From positions 1 through 14,870 of the forward strand of contig DASQWB010000112.1 in NCBI GenBank assembly GCA_035640455.1: 14,870 nucleotides of DNA, written 5' to 3'. Numbering within the stretch: the first letter of the stretch is position 1; each line of letters begins with the position of its first letter. Below, in pieces: positions 1-7,310 of the stretch. The notes below the pieces were generated by a model that saw only the letters and a program-made list of their open reading frames with translations, did no database searches and was not told where the DNA came from. The stretch is from AC-50 sp035640455. GTDB taxonomy: Bacteria; Actinomycetota; Thermoleophilia; Gaiellales; Gaiellaceae. Made by a program: the position numbers and the translations under genes.

Positions 1-1
1 G

Positions 2-40
2 ATCCGGATCGGCGCCACCGACCTGAGGTTCGACGTATGA
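2..40 (+). CDS. C-terminal end of an FHA-domain protein (FhaB-like), partial
   Basis: Only the last 12 codons and the TGA stop are inside the window, reading IRIGATDLRFDV. An IRIG...T-LRF ending is what the final beta-strand of FHA phosphothreonine-binding domains looks like in actinobacterial FhaB/FipA proteins. In that group an FHA gene normally sits directly before the PP2C phosphatase, and here it does. Its stop overlaps the next start as ATGA (37-40), so the two genes are probably translationally coupled. The known role of FhaB is to bind phosphothreonines made by PknA/PknB and link the kinase to division and wall proteins. The identification rests on a very short tail plus context. The rest of the gene lies left of the window. 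Confidence 0.6.
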   Translation: MRIGATDLRFDV

Positions 41-1005
41 GCCTCGGCAGGACGGCTGCCCTGACCGACACCGGCCGCAAGCGCCGTCACAACGAGGACG
101 TCTACGTCGTCGACCCGCCCATCTTCGCGATCGCCGACGGCATGGGCGGGGCGAACGCCGGCGAGGTCGCGGCCGGTCTGGCGGCCGACGCTCTCCGCGA
201 GGCCGAGGAGGAGGGACGCGGCGAGGAGGCGGTCGTGACGCTGATCCAGGAGGCGAACCGCCGCGTCTACCAGCGCGCGACCGAGGACGCCGCGGCGTCG
301 GGTATGGGGACGACGATGACCGTCGCCCTCCTCGAGGACGGACGTGTCCGGATTGGCCATGTCGGCGACTCCCGCGCGTACCTGATCCGAGACGGAGAGC
401 TCGTGCAGCTCACGGACGACCACTCGCTCGTCGGCGAGCTCGTGCGGAGCGGCAAGCTCACGCCCGAGGACGCCGAGTCGCACCCGCAGCGCTCGGTGAT
501 CACGCGCGCCCTCGGCACCGATCCCGACGTCGACGTCGACACCGCCACCGTCGAGACCCGCGCCGGCGACCTCTTCCTGCTCTGCTCCGACGGCCTCTAC
601 TCGATGGTCGGCAACGACCGTATCCTCCAGCTCGTCGAGCGCCACCGAGGCGACCTGGACACGGCCGCGAAGGCGCTCATCGCGGCGGCGAACAAGGGCG
701 GCGGCGAGGACAACATCACCGTCGTCGCGTTCGAGATCGCGGGGGCCGAGGACGAGACGCTGCACCGCGAGCCCGCCGTGACCGCCGAGCGGACGCCGGA
801 CGAGGAGGACACCCTGACCGAGGTCGACCGGGTGCCGGCGGTGACGACGATGGTCGTCCCGCCCGAGGAGGCAGAGGCCTTCGCGGAGCCGGAGCCCGAG
901 CAGCGCCCGGCGCCGCCGCGTCCGCCGCGGAAGGTGCTCGCTCTCCTCGTGCTCATCCTGGTCGCAATCGCGGCGACCGTGATCGTCTACCTATTGGTGC
1001 GCTAG
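37..1005 (+). CDS. pstP: PP2C-family Ser/Thr protein phosphatase, membrane-anchored (PstP-like)
   Basis: This is a metal-dependent phosphatase expected to remove phosphates from Ser/Thr kinases such as the downstream PknB and from their substrates. The catalytic domain fills about residues 5-233. It shows RHNED at 17-21, the metal-binding DGMGG at 34-38, MGTT at 90-93, GDSRAYL at 110-116, LLCSDGL at 181-187 (metal-binding D185) and GGEDN at 222-226. An acidic, proline-rich linker (about 235-298) leads to one C-terminal membrane helix (about 300-321), giving a cytoplasmic enzyme tethered at its C-terminus. Mycobacterial PstP is longer because it carries an extracytoplasmic domain that is essentially missing here. 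The ATG at 37 overlaps the upstream stop and has GAGG eight bases before it. Confidence 0.93.
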   Translation: MSLGRTAALTDTGRKRRHNEDVYVVDPPIFAIADGMGGANAGEVAAGLAADALREAEEEGRGEEAVVTLIQEANRRVYQRATEDAAASGMGTTMTVALLEDGRVRIGHVGDSRAYLIRDGELVQLTDDHSLVGELVRSGKLTPEDAESHPQRSVITRALGTDPDVDVDTATVETRAGDLFLLCSDGLYSMVGNDRILQLVERHRGDLDTAAKALIAAANKGGGEDNITVVAFEIAGAEDETLHREPAVTAERTPDEEDTLTEVDRVPAVTTMVVPPEEAEAFAEPEPEQRPAPPRPPRKVLALLVLILVAIAATVIVYLLVR

Positions 1006-1018
1006 CGGAAGCCGACCG

Positions 1019-2335
1019 ATGAGCCTGCGGAACCGCGAGCTCGCGAACCTCGTCGCGGTCGGCGTTCTCACCGGCCTCGGGTTCGCGAGCGTCTACATCG
1101 CGCGCCAGCACGTCGTCTCGACCGGCTCGCTCTCCTACGCCGTCTTCTTCCTCTGCCTCTACGTCGCGGCGCACGTGGTGACGCGGCTCACGGTGCCGAA
1201 CGCCGACCCGTACCTGCTGCCGATCGCCGGCCTCCTGTCCGCCGTCGGGGTGACCGAGATCTACCGGATCAACCCCGACGACGCGTTCCGGCAAGGGCTG
1301 TGGATCGTGATCGCCGTCGCGCTCTTCGCGGCCACCCTGGTCGCGCTGCGGCGCGACTACCGGCGGCTCGAGAGCTACAAGTACATCGCCGGCCTCACCG
1401 CGATCTTCCTGCTCGTGCTGCCCGCGCTGCCCGGGATCGGGACGACCGTGAACGGCGCGCGCCTCTGGGTCGAGGTCGGCGGGTACCAGTTCCAGCCCGG
1501 CGAGCTGGCGAAGATCATGCTCATCGTCTTCCTCGCCGGCTACCTGCGCGAGAAGCGCGAGGTGCTGGCACAGGGCCGCCTCAAGGACTTCGGGCCGCTG
1601 CTCGTGATCTGGGGCGGCGCGATGCTCGTGCTCGTCGAGACGAACGACCTCGGGAGCGCGCTCCTCTACTTCGGGATCTTCCTCGGGATGCTGTACGTGG
1701 CTACCGGCCGCGGCCTCTTCGTCGGCCTCGGCGGCGCGCTCTTCCTCGCCGGGTCGGCGGCGGCCTACAAGCTGATCCCGCACGTCCGCGAGCGCGTGAC
1801 GATCTGGCTCCACCCGTGGACCGACCACAAGGTCTACTGCCCTCAGGTCGACCGGCTCACGCTGCGCCAGGACTGCCAGAGCTACCAGCTCGTGAAGTCG
1901 CTGTACTCGATCGGGAACGGCCATTTCGGCGGGACCGGGCTCGGTCGCGGCACCTTCGTCACCGTTCCCGACCACGGGAAGCCGCACGAGCTGATCCCGT
2001 ACCTGAAGACCGACTTCATCTACTCCGCGATCGCGCAGGAGCTCGGCCTGATCGGCGCGGCCGCGCTCCTCCTCGTCTACATGCTCTTCGTCGCGCGCGG
2101 CTTCCGGATCGCGCTCCTCGCCCAGGACGGCTTCTCGAAGCTCGCCGCGGCCGGGCTCACGTTCGGCTTCGCGCTGCAGACGTTCATCATCGTCGGCGGG
2201 ATCCTGCGGATCATCCCGCTGACCGGGATCACGCTCCCGTTCGTCTCCTACGGCGGGTCGAGCGTCGTCGCCAACTTCGTGCTCCTCGCCGGGCTGCTCC
2301 TGATCTCGAACCGGGCCGCGAGGCCGCCGTCGTGA
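1019..2335 (+). CDS. SEDS-family peptidoglycan glycosyltransferase (FtsW/RodA)
   Basis: A 438-residue polytopic membrane protein of the SEDS family, which polymerises lipid II into glycan strands together with a class B PBP. Hydrophobic segments run along the whole length. Family signatures are visible: QPGELAKI in the middle, WLHPWTD at the region that carries the catalytic Asp in RodA, GGTGLGRG before the late loop, LKTDFIYSAIAQELG, and LPFVSYGGSS near the C-terminus. The large outer loop has two cysteines (YCPQ and QDCQ) that could form a disulfide. Sequence alone does not separate FtsW from RodA. The pairing with a PbpA-like protein in this cluster favours an elongation role (RodA), by analogy with mycobacteria. 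The start ATG has GGAAG seven bases upstream and lies 13 bp after the phosphatase stop. Confidence 0.92.
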   Translation: MSLRNRELANLVAVGVLTGLGFASVYIARQHVVSTGSLSYAVFFLCLYVAAHVVTRLTVPNADPYLLPIAGLLSAVGVTEIYRINPDDAFRQGLWIVIAVALFAATLVALRRDYRRLESYKYIAGLTAIFLLVLPALPGIGTTVNGARLWVEVGGYQFQPGELAKIMLIVFLAGYLREKREVLAQGRLKDFGPLLVIWGGAMLVLVETNDLGSALLYFGIFLGMLYVATGRGLFVGLGGALFLAGSAAAYKLIPHVRERVTIWLHPWTDHKVYCPQVDRLTLRQDCQSYQLVKSLYSIGNGHFGGTGLGRGTFVTVPDHGKPHELIPYLKTDFIYSAIAQELGLIGAAALLLVYMLFVARGFRIALLAQDGFSKLAAAGLTFGFALQTFIIVGGILRIIPLTGITLPFVSYGGSSVVANFVLLAGLLLISNRAARPPS

Positions 2336-3807
2336 ACGCGCAGATCAGCCGCCTCGCGCTCGTCGGGCTCGCGCTCATGGTCGCCCTCATCCTCGGCACG
2401 ACGTACTGGCAGGCCTGGGCCTCGGCGGGCCTCGCCGATCGACAGGACAACGCGATTCAGCGCGTCGCGCAGTTCACGGTCAAGCGCGGCCTGATCTATG
2501 CCGGCGACGGACGCACGCTGCTCGCGACGAACGTGCGCAAGCAGGTCGGCGGGCAGACCCTCTACTTCCGCCGCTACCCGAACGGCAGGCTCGCGCCGGA
2601 GGTCGTCGGCTACTCGACGCAGAGCCGCTCGCAGGCCGGGCTCGAGCGGTCCTACAACGACTGCCTGACCGGCTCGAACTCGAACTTGAGCACCGTCTTC
2701 CACACGGCGATCGACCGCCTGAAGGGCGTCACCGTTACCGGGAACGACCTCTACACGACGATCGACCCGCGCGCGCAGCGGCTCGCCAACCGGCTCCTCG
2801 CCGGGAAGTGCGCGGCCGCGGTCGCGCTCGAGCCCTCGACCGGCAAGGTGTACGTGCTCGCCTCGAGCCCGTCGTACGACCCGAACCTCGTCGAGAAGAA
2901 CTTCGCCCAGATCACGCGCAGCGGCGGCGCGTGCAAGCCGGCGTCGCCCCTCTTCGACCGCGCGACGCAGGGCCTGTACGCCCCCGGCTCGACCTTCAAG
3001 GTCGTGACCGCCTCGGCCGCGCTCGACACGGGCCGGTTCACACCCGACTCGACCTTCTTCGACCCGGGCTACTGCGTCGAGTACGGGCAGAAGGTCTTCA
3101 ACGCCGGCAACCCCGACCAGACGGGCCCCGAGTCGTTCGGGACGGTGAGCCTGACGACGGCGCTCCAGCACTCGATCAACGCCGTCTTCTGCAAGATCGG
3201 CCAGGCGCTCGGGGCGGGGCCGATCGTCGACTACATGAAGCGGTACGGCTTCTACTCCGTGCCGCCGCTCGAGACGCCGATCGACGAGCGCGCCGCGAGC
3301 GGGCGCTACAAGGGCCACCGCCTCGACCGGTCGACCTCCGACGCCGACCCCGGCCGCCTCGCCTTCGGCCAGGAGCGCCTGCTCGTGACGCCGTTCCAGA
3401 TGGCGATGGTGGCGGCGGCGATCGCGAACCACGGCGTCGTCATGCGGCCGCACGTCGTCGACAAGATCCTCTCGCCGAACCGCGGGATCCTCACACGCCG
3501 CCACCCGGAGAAGCTCGGCAGGGCGATCAAGCCCGAGACGGCGAGCGAGCTGACGACGATGATGGAGGCAGTCGTCACGGGCGGCACCGGCACGGCCGCG
3601 CAAATCCCGGGCATCCAGGTCGCCGGCAAGACCGGCACTGCCGAGACCGGGATACCGCACCAGTACAACGCCTGGTTCATCGCCTTCGCCCCGGCCGACC
3701 ATCCGCGCGTCGCCGTCGCGGTCGTGGTCGAGAACGGAGGCTTCGGAGGGCGGACCGCCGCGCCGATCGCCAAGGCGATCATGCAGGCGATCCTGCGGCG
3801 CGGTTGA
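2332..3807 (+). CDS. pbpA: Class B penicillin-binding protein, D,D-transpeptidase (PbpA-like)
   Basis: A 491-residue transpeptidase that cross-links peptidoglycan stems outside the membrane and is the expected partner of the SEDS polymerase just upstream. One membrane helix at about residues 8-29 anchors it, followed by a PBP-dimer region and the penicillin-binding domain. All three active-site motifs are present: STFK with nucleophile S220 and K223, SIN at 281-283, and KTG at 433-435. I place the start at the GTG at 2332, inside the SEDS stop codon region (GTGA overlap), because it gives the normal short cytoplasmic tail before the membrane helix. The frame stays open much further upstream, but that is antisense-like arginine-rich translation of the SEDS gene. 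Length and architecture match mycobacterial PbpA. Several paired cysteines occur in the transpeptidase domain. Confidence 0.92.
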   Translation: MNAQISRLALVGLALMVALILGTTYWQAWASAGLADRQDNAIQRVAQFTVKRGLIYAGDGRTLLATNVRKQVGGQTLYFRRYPNGRLAPEVVGYSTQSRSQAGLERSYNDCLTGSNSNLSTVFHTAIDRLKGVTVTGNDLYTTIDPRAQRLANRLLAGKCAAAVALEPSTGKVYVLASSPSYDPNLVEKNFAQITRSGGACKPASPLFDRATQGLYAPGSTFKVVTASAALDTGRFTPDSTFFDPGYCVEYGQKVFNAGNPDQTGPESFGTVSLTTALQHSINAVFCKIGQALGAGPIVDYMKRYGFYSVPPLETPIDERAASGRYKGHRLDRSTSDADPGRLAFGQERLLVTPFQMAMVAAAIANHGVVMRPHVVDKILSPNRGILTRRHPEKLGRAIKPETASELTTMMEAVVTGGTGTAAQIPGIQVAGKTGTAETGIPHQYNAWFIAFAPADHPRVAVAVVVENGGFGGRTAAPIAKAIMQAILRRG

Positions 3808-3879
3808 ACTCCTACGCTGTGAGATAGAGGCAACGTGGTTTTCGAATGACTTCCAATCGTTCGACCGGTCATTTCAGAC

Positions 3880-3906
3880 GGACGCACGGGCAAAGCCCGT
3901 GCGTCC
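3880..3906. terminator. Perfect 12-bp hairpin, possible terminator or attenuator
   Basis: Arms GGACGCACGGGC (3880-3891) and GCCCGTGCGTCC (3895-3906) pair perfectly around an AAA loop. No T-run follows on the plus strand, so it is not a classical intrinsic terminator. U-less hairpins are often proposed as terminators in GC-rich actinobacteria. Position suggests partial termination after pbpA, or protection of an mRNA end before pknB. Confidence 0.45.
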
Positions 3907-3910
3907 TGAG

Positions 3911-3934
3911 GGTCGGTGCCGCCGAGTCGGCGCC
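3911..3934 (+). other. Second hairpin just before the pknB start
   Basis: Arms GGTGCCG and CGGCGCC can form seven pairs including one U-G wobble, just before the ATG at 3941. Together with the hairpin at 3880-3906 it makes a tandem structure in the presumed 5' leader of pknB. No Shine-Dalgarno sequence is visible between it and the start codon, so the structure may influence initiation. That is inference. Confidence 0.3.
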
Positions 3935-3940
3935 TTAACG

Positions 3941-5842
3941 ATGGCCGTCACAGACACGCTGCTCAACACGATCTTCGACGGGCGCTACAAGATCCTGCGC
4001 AAGCTCGGCGCAGGCGGCATGGCGGACGTCTACCTCGCCGAGGACCAGGAGCTCGGCCGTCGGGTCGCGATCAAGATCCTGAATGACCGGCACGCGAACG
4101 ACGAACAGTTCGTCGAGCGCTTCCGCCGCGAGGCGAAGAACGCGGCCGGGCTGTCGCACCCGAACATCGTCTCGATCTTCGACCGGGGGCAGGCGGAGAA
4201 CACCTACTACATCGCGATGGAGTACCTCGACGGCCGCAGCCTGAAGGAGCTGATCACGGCGCGCGGCCCGGCTCCGATCCACGTCGCCGTCGACTACGCG
4301 CGGCAGATCCTCGCCGCGCTCCGCGTCGCCCACCGCCAGGGCGTCGTCCACCGCGACATCAAGCCGCACAACGTCCTCGTCGACAGCGAGGGGCGGATCA
4401 AGGTCACCGACTTCGGCATCGCGCGCGCCGGGCCGAGCCAGATGACGGAGGAGGGCTCGATCATCGGCACCGCGCAGTACCTCTCGCCCGAGCAGGCCCA
4501 GGGTGCGCCGGTCACGCCCTCGTCCGACCTGTACTCGGTAGGGATCGTCCTCTACGAGCTCCTGACGGGGACCGCTCCCTTCGCGGGCGAGACGCCGGTC
4601 GAGCTCGCGATGAAGCACCTCTCGAAGACGCCCGAGCCCCCGTCGCGCCTCCGGCCGGAGGTGCCGCGCGACCTCGACTTCGTCGTCCTGCGCGCGCTAG
4701 CGAAGAGCCCGGACGAGCGCTACCAGTCCGCGGACGAGATGGACGCCGATCTGGCGCGGGTCGCCCGCGGCGTGTCGGTGAGCCCGGAGACCGAGGAGGC
4801 CGCGACCGCGATCATCGCCCGGCCGATCACGGCCGCGACGGTCGTCGCGCCGCCCGTCACGCCCCGGCCGCCTCCTCCCGTCTACTACGACTACGAGGAG
4901 TCGCCGGATCGCCGGCGCTCGTTCTGGCCGTGGCTGCTCGCGCTCGGTCTGCTGGTCGCGGCCGGCTTCGCCGGCTGGCTCGCCTACGACCAGATCCGCA
5001 AACAGCTGAACGCCTCGAACGTCACCGTCGGCCGCTACATCGGAGAGCGCGAGTCGGTCGCGCGCGACCAGCTCGTCCGCGCAGGGCTGAAGGCGCACAT
5101 CGTGCGGCGCCCGTCGACGGCGCAGCCGCCGACCTTCGTCTTCGACCAGGACCCCTCCCAAGGGAACAAGATCCCGAAGGGAAACTCGGTCACGATCTTC
5201 GTCTCGACCGGCGCGGCGAAGGTACGCGTGCCCGACGTGCGCGGCGACAACTCGACCGATGCGGCCGCCGCTATCGCCTCCGCCGGCCTCAAGCCCGACG
5301 TCCACGAGGTCCCCTCGCTGAAGGATCCGGGCACCGTGGTCGCCCAGTCGCCGCGGCCGGGCGTGAAGGTGGTGAAGGGCGCGAAGGTGCGGATCAACGT
5401 CTCGAGCGGGCCGGCCCAGGTGACGGTGCCGCCGGTCGTGGGGATCCCGTTTGCCCAGGCGAGTTCCGAGCTCCAGGCTCAGGGCTTCAGCGTCAAGCGC
5501 GACGACCAGGACTCGAACGAGCCCGCGGGCACCGTGCTCCACCAGGATCCCGCCGCCAACACCTCCGCGCCGAAGGGCTCGACGGTCACGCTCACCGCCT
5601 CGAAGGGCCCGACGACGACCGCCGTGCCCGAGGTCACGAGCCTGGACGTCGATACGGCGCGGACGACGCTCGAGCAGTCCGGGTTTAAGGTGAAGGTCGT
5701 GCGCCAGACGACGACCGATCCGAGCCAGGAGAACATCGTCCTCGACCAAGACCCACCCCCGAACTCACAAGCCAAGCCCGGGACGACGGTGACGATCTTC
5801 GTCGGGCGTTTCTCGGTCCAGACGACCTCGACCACGCCGTGA
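3941..5842 (+). CDS. pknB: PASTA-domain Ser/Thr protein kinase, PknB-type
   Basis: A 633-residue transmembrane receptor kinase that couples wall fragments or lipid II outside the cell to phosphorylation inside. The N-terminal kinase domain has the glycine loop GAGGMADVY (23-31), lysine K45, HRDIKPHN with D139 and N144, DFG at 157-159, and a Thr-bearing activation segment ending in SPEQAQG. A Pro-rich juxtamembrane part leads to one membrane helix (about 329-349) and four PASTA repeats starting near residues 361, 428, 494 and 561. The tail is Thr/Ser-rich. I chose ATG 3941 because MAVTDTLLNTIFDGRY matches the usual start of this family. An upstream in-frame GTG at 3899 lies inside a hairpin. 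The stop overlaps the ddl start. No pknA-like second kinase lies beside it on this strand. Confidence 0.95.
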   Translation: MAVTDTLLNTIFDGRYKILRKLGAGGMADVYLAEDQELGRRVAIKILNDRHANDEQFVERFRREAKNAAGLSHPNIVSIFDRGQAENTYYIAMEYLDGRSLKELITARGPAPIHVAVDYARQILAALRVAHRQGVVHRDIKPHNVLVDSEGRIKVTDFGIARAGPSQMTEEGSIIGTAQYLSPEQAQGAPVTPSSDLYSVGIVLYELLTGTAPFAGETPVELAMKHLSKTPEPPSRLRPEVPRDLDFVVLRALAKSPDERYQSADEMDADLARVARGVSVSPETEEAATAIIARPITAATVVAPPVTPRPPPPVYYDYEESPDRRRSFWPWLLALGLLVAAGFAGWLAYDQIRKQLNASNVTVGRYIGERESVARDQLVRAGLKAHIVRRPSTAQPPTFVFDQDPSQGNKIPKGNSVTIFVSTGAAKVRVPDVRGDNSTDAAAAIASAGLKPDVHEVPSLKDPGTVVAQSPRPGVKVVKGAKVRINVSSGPAQVTVPPVVGIPFAQASSELQAQGFSVKRDDQDSNEPAGTVLHQDPAANTSAPKGSTVTLTASKGPTTTAVPEVTSLDVDTARTTLEQSGFKVKVVRQTTTDPSQENIVLDQDPPPNSQAKPGTTVTIFVGRFSVQTTSTTP

Positions 5843-6876
5843 CCGAGGGACCTCGGCTGCGGATCGCGGTGCTGCTCGGCGGCCGGTCGAGCGAGCACGA
5901 GATCTCGCTCGCGTCCGGCCGGTCGGTGCTCGAGGCGCTCGATCCCGACCGCTACGAGACGGCCTCGATCGGAATCGGCCGCGAGGGGCAGTGGGAGCTC
6001 GTGGCCGGCTCGAACGGCGCGCTTCCGCCGGCCTCCGTCGCGGAGACGCTGCCGGTGCCGACGACCCCCGCCTCCGCGCCCGAGCGGCTCGGTCAGGTCG
6101 ACGTCGTCCTGCCGATCCTCCACGGCCCCTTCGGCGAGGACGGGACCGTCCAGGGGCTGCTCGAGCTCGCCGGAGTGCCGTACGTGGGCGCGGGCGTGAC
6201 CGCCTCGGCGCTCTGCATGGACAAGGACCTCTTCAAGGCCGTGCTCCGCGACCGAGGCATCCCCGTGACGAGGAACATCACGCTGCGCCTGGGCGATTCG
6301 GTGCGAAACCCCTTCGGCTACCCCGTCTTCGTGAAGCCGGCGCGGCTCGGCTCCTCGGTCGGGATCTCGAAGGTGCGCGAGGAGGCGGAGCTGGCGGACG
6401 CCGTCGCGCTCGCGCGCCGGCACGACGAGAAGGTACTCGTCGAGGAGTTCGTCCCCGGCGTCGAGCTCGAGGTCGGCGTGCTCGGCAACCGCGACCCGAT
6501 CGCCTCGCTCCCGGGCCAGGTCGTCTCGCACTTCAACGACTGGTACGACTACTCGTCGAAGTACGACGAGGGCGGCTCCGACCTGCTCGTCCCGCCGCCG
6601 ACGCTCAGCCCGGAGCAGTGCGAGCGGGCGCAGCAGCTCGCCGTCGAGGCCTTCGTCGCGACCGACTGCGAAGGCATGGCCCGCGCCGACTTCTTCGTGC
6701 GCGAGGACGACGGCGAGGTGATCGTGAACGAGCTGAACACGATCCCGGGCTTCACCGCGACAAGCTTCTACTCGCGCCTCTTCGAGGCGTCGGGGATCCC
6801 GTACCCCGAGCTCCTCGACCGTCTCATCGCGCTCGCGCTCGAGCGGCACGAGCGCAAGGCGAAGCTCGAGTACTAG
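5839..6876 (+). CDS. ddl: D-alanine--D-alanine ligase
   Basis: An ATP-grasp enzyme of 345 residues that makes D-Ala-D-Ala, the terminal dipeptide of the peptidoglycan stem, in the cytoplasm. The N-terminal signature LLGGRSSEHEIS (12-23), GPFGEDGT, KPARLGSSVGISKV, EEFVPGVELEVGVLG and the late metal-binding NELNTIPGFT are all visible. The loop with YDYSSKY carries the tyrosine typical of true D-Ala-D-Ala ligases rather than VanA-type D-lactate enzymes (family knowledge). The start is a GTG that overlaps the pknB stop (GTGA), so the two are probably translated together. That placement next to a wall-sensing kinase suggests joint control of precursor supply. Length is normal and no lesions are seen. 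Confidence 0.95.
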   Translation: MTEGPRLRIAVLLGGRSSEHEISLASGRSVLEALDPDRYETASIGIGREGQWELVAGSNGALPPASVAETLPVPTTPASAPERLGQVDVVLPILHGPFGEDGTVQGLLELAGVPYVGAGVTASALCMDKDLFKAVLRDRGIPVTRNITLRLGDSVRNPFGYPVFVKPARLGSSVGISKVREEAELADAVALARRHDEKVLVEEFVPGVELEVGVLGNRDPIASLPGQVVSHFNDWYDYSSKYDEGGSDLLVPPPTLSPEQCERAQQLAVEAFVATDCEGMARADFFVREDDGEVIVNELNTIPGFTATSFYSRLFEASGIPYPELLDRLIALALERHERKAKLEY

Positions 6877-6880
6877 GCGG

Positions 6881-7310
6881 ATGCCGACGAACTACGAGCT
6901 CGCGTTCGCGGAGCGGCGGGAGATCTAGGCCGCCTTGGTGCAGCTGAACGGGCCGGGATGGACCTCCGCCGCTACGAGCTGGTGACGCTCGCCGCCGCGC
7001 GGCGCCTGCGCTCGAGCTACTGCTGCCTCGCCTACGGCAGGTGCTGCGCGAGATCTTCGGCGAGCCGGTGCGCCAAATCGCGCTCGACCACCGCGCCGCC
7101 GGCCTCAAGGACCTGCGGCTCCGCGACCTCGGGCTCTCGGAGACGGAGATCATGGACGTCGTCCTCGCGGTCGCCGCCCGCTGCTTCTTCTCGAAGACGC
7201 TCGACGCGCTCGGCGTCCGCGCCGACTCGGCGGCGCCGACCATCAGGAAGTGCGGGCTCCGCCCGCGTGTACGTTTGAAACGACCAGTCGACCCGTGGGA
7301 ATCAGTCTAG
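6881..7310 (+). pseudogene. Broken carboxymuconolactone decarboxylase / AhpD-type peroxidase-like gene
   Basis: Pieces of one protein are spread over different frames. MPTNYELAFAERREI is followed by an in-frame TAG (about 6926-6928), then AALVQLNG in the same frame. MDLRRYELVTLAAARRLRSS starts at 6958 in another frame. LREIFGEPV, LGLSETEIMDVVLAVAARCF and FFSKTLDALGV follow in a third frame from about 7041. These are recognisable blocks of CMD/AhpD-fold, peroxidase-related proteins of actinobacteria, including the SSYC region with one of the expected active-site cysteines. Besides the stop there are at least two frameshifts (near 6955 and 7037). The part linking the helix after DHRAAGL to the C-terminal block also looks shortened. 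The last reading frame ends at a CTAG that also carries the stop of the opposing kinase. A functional product is unlikely. Confidence 0.75.
7252..7282. terminator. Possible bidirectional terminator between convergent genes
   Basis: GCGGGC (7252-7257) pairs with GCCCGC (7261-7266) around a TCC loop, and CGTTT/AAACG around one G follows at 7272-7282. The pair lies just past the end of the minus-strand kinase and at the end of the plus-strand remnant. There is no clear U-tail on either side, so strength is uncertain. Confidence 0.35.

Larger units (their letters stand above)
3808..3940 (+). other. Intergenic region between pbpA and pknB with hairpins
   Basis: This 133-bp gap is the only sizeable break in the cell-wall cluster and is locally AT-richer than the genes around it. 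It contains an AATGAC/GTCATT inverted repeat (3845-3850 and 3868-3873), the palindrome GACCGGTC (3863-3870), and the two stronger hairpins listed separately. TACGCT at 3813-3818 fits the actinobacterial -10 pattern TANNNT, but I see no convincing -35, so a separate pknB promoter is possible rather than shown. Confidence 0.5.

Noticed and set aside
1300..2331. N-terminal extension of the penicillin-binding protein in its long open frame
   Set aside because: The extension is an Arg/Ala/Pro-rich out-of-frame reading of the SEDS gene. The true start at 2332 places the membrane anchor correctly.
953..3702. Long minus-strand open frames opposite the SEDS and PBP genes
   Set aside because: They are low-complexity Arg/Ala/Glu/Asp-rich translations expected opposite GC-rich coding DNA, while the plus strand carries complete family motifs.
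3899..3940. Upstream GTG 3899 as the pknB start
   Set aside because: It lies inside the 12-bp hairpin, has no ribosome site, and would add residues not typical of the family. ATG 3941 gives the usual N-terminus.
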